This document shows positions 62,700 through 64,000 of a DNA stretch of 64,000 nucleotides, piece by piece. Every line of letters begins with the position of its first letter. The stretch's first letter is position 1. The translations under genes were made by a program, and so were the position numbers. Where the stretch lies: positions 43,546,098 through 43,610,097 of the forward strand of contig NC_083345.1 in assembly GCF_019175385.1 (NCBI RefSeq), read 5' to 3'. Origin of the DNA: Lycium barbarum (lineage: Eukaryota; Streptophyta; Magnoliopsida; Solanales; Solanaceae). The notes under the pieces are model-generated. The model did no database searches. It worked only from the letters and a program-made list of their open reading frames with translations, and was not told the origin of the DNA.

Positions 62700-62804
62700 G
62701 GGGAGAAAGAAAACACCGGTTAGTTTATAATCACTGAACTTATCACTAAGGTAAATAACTAAAATTCAATACACACATATGTATGATGCAGAGTATGCAC
62801 ACAT

Positions 62805-62811
<7 letters not shown>

Positions 62812-62896
<85 letters not shown>
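62812..62896. repeat. (TA)n microsatellite
   Basis: About 40 TA units, preceded by a degenerate ACATATACATACATA lead-in. Confidence 0.97.
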
Positions 62897-62898
<2 letters not shown>

Positions 62899-64000
62899 CA
62901 GCCTACACTTGTTCCATTCTTGCCCCTTTGCTTACTCCAAACAAACCTAGAGTTATCCTAAGACTTAGGCATGGCATGGGGACTAGGTTTGGATCCAGTA
63001 TATCCCATGTCGCACAAGTTCCAAGGGGTGTCAAGGAATCCCTTGCATGGATAACACCCGGAGATTAAGACAACCCCGAATTACCATGCTTGGCCTTAGA
63101 TTTATTTGGGCCTTATTGAGAGTGGACAGAGAGAGCACAGAATAAAAAATGATATGGATACACAAATAATATACTAATAGCTTTAATGAGCAGTCATGGG
63201 CACTTTACCAGCATATACACTGAGGCAATCCTCCTAGAGAAAATCAGATATCACAAAATAACACTTGACCAAATCAAATACAACTTCTTTTGAAAGGGGA
63301 AAGACAAGCAGCACCAGCAGTTGTAACAGAAATACAGAGGAAGGAGACAAACAATTTCCAAAGCGAAAATGCAACAAACCAAAACTTACATAGGCCCAAA
63401 CAGTCTAGCCAAGTGACAGCCAACCTCAAAATATTTACAAGCATCTCATGTTCAGTAGGGAATCACTAATCTCAAACAACTAAAGCCCCAACAAGACTAA
63501 GCTTAGATTGGCATGTCCAGTAGGCATCTCAAAATGGAGGGATGTGTACATGATCCAGTGTAGGAAACAATGTTGCAGAATGGAATACTCACACATAAGC
63601 AAGCATACAAAGGTCTTTCAACAAAAGGAAAAGAAGCAGAAAAGAGAGAGGCACATAAAGAAGAAACATATCCAAAGTAAACGGGAATGTCTTGTGAAAC
63701 ACACAGGGAAACAATGGCACAAAGTGGTGTGGGAGGCAACTCATGACGCTAGAGATGAAAGAGGACAGAAGCAAGGCCACAAGGGGAGTTAAGAGGCATA
63801 TAACAGATACATGTTTTTAGGCCAGGAATCACACACACTAATGCAGCAACCAAGACAAAATTAAAAACCTGATTGTGAAGAAAAGGTTTCACTTCACAGA
63901 TGTAAAACAAGAAAGTTTAAATATCAGTGTCACATAGTTATAGGGGCAGTAGGACACAATGTTGGGGACATGCAAATAGCTCATGACTGCTTGGTTCTAA
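62897..64000. other. Unassigned sequence to the window end
   Basis: Moderately AC/AG-rich DNA. The longest frames (63508-63792 plus, 63503-63739 minus) are chance low-complexity readings that oppose each other. I recognise neither a gene nor a transposon end. Confidence 0.4.

Noticed and set aside
62779..62961. ORF of repeated Tyr-Ile
   Set aside because: It is a translation of the (TA)n microsatellite.
63503..63792. Overlapping plus and minus ORFs near the window end
   Set aside because: Mutually antisense, low-complexity products with no recognisable domain; no evidence for either.

Overview
The window looks like nuclear DNA of a flowering plant, most likely a member of the Solanaceae. 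It holds a spliced plant BRCA1 gene, a SINE fragment resembling the solanaceous TS family, Stowaway-like MITEs, and chromovirus and Sirevirus LTR retrotransposons. No bacterial, organellar, CRISPR, tRNA or rRNA features were seen. All comparisons were made by eye; no alignment or database search was run.

Layout. 1-2098 is the tail of a minus-strand LTR running off the window edge. 2100-4400 is a cluster of tandem and fold-back MITE-like repeats. 5245-12055 (+) is an apparently intact 14-exon BRCA1 gene of about 998 codons, with RING, extended PHD and tandem BRCT domains. 12930-14217 (-) is a two-exon gene for a 312-residue coiled-coil protein. It faces BRCA1 tail to tail, with a SINE fragment between them. 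14220-17500 is AT-rich intergenic DNA with MITEs.

17500-58480 reads as one nested transposon block. A LINE seems to be the outer host: its ORF1 start is at about 17655-17861 and its ORF1 tail and ORF2 at 53407-58480. Between these lie two chromovirus (Gypsy, Del/Tekay-like) elements, A (17862-37404) and B (37405-53406). They are fused at a truncated LTR/LTR junction. A carries a full-length Sirevirus-type Copia element with an envelope-like ORF in its 5' LTR, and a solo LTR in its 3' LTR. B carries a solo LTR in gag and two more in its 3' LTR. A further solo LTR lies at 59465-62030. All five solo LTRs have perfect 5-bp target duplications. All element coding regions contain stops or frameshifts.

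The two cellular genes are the only intact genes recognised. The most unusual signal is in the LTRs. Several unrelated LTR families carry clusters of short palindromes or iterated words just upstream of their predicted TATA box. They also share a splice-donor-like motif and a hairpin block further downstream, while the upstream parts look unrelated. This suggests modular LTR promoters.
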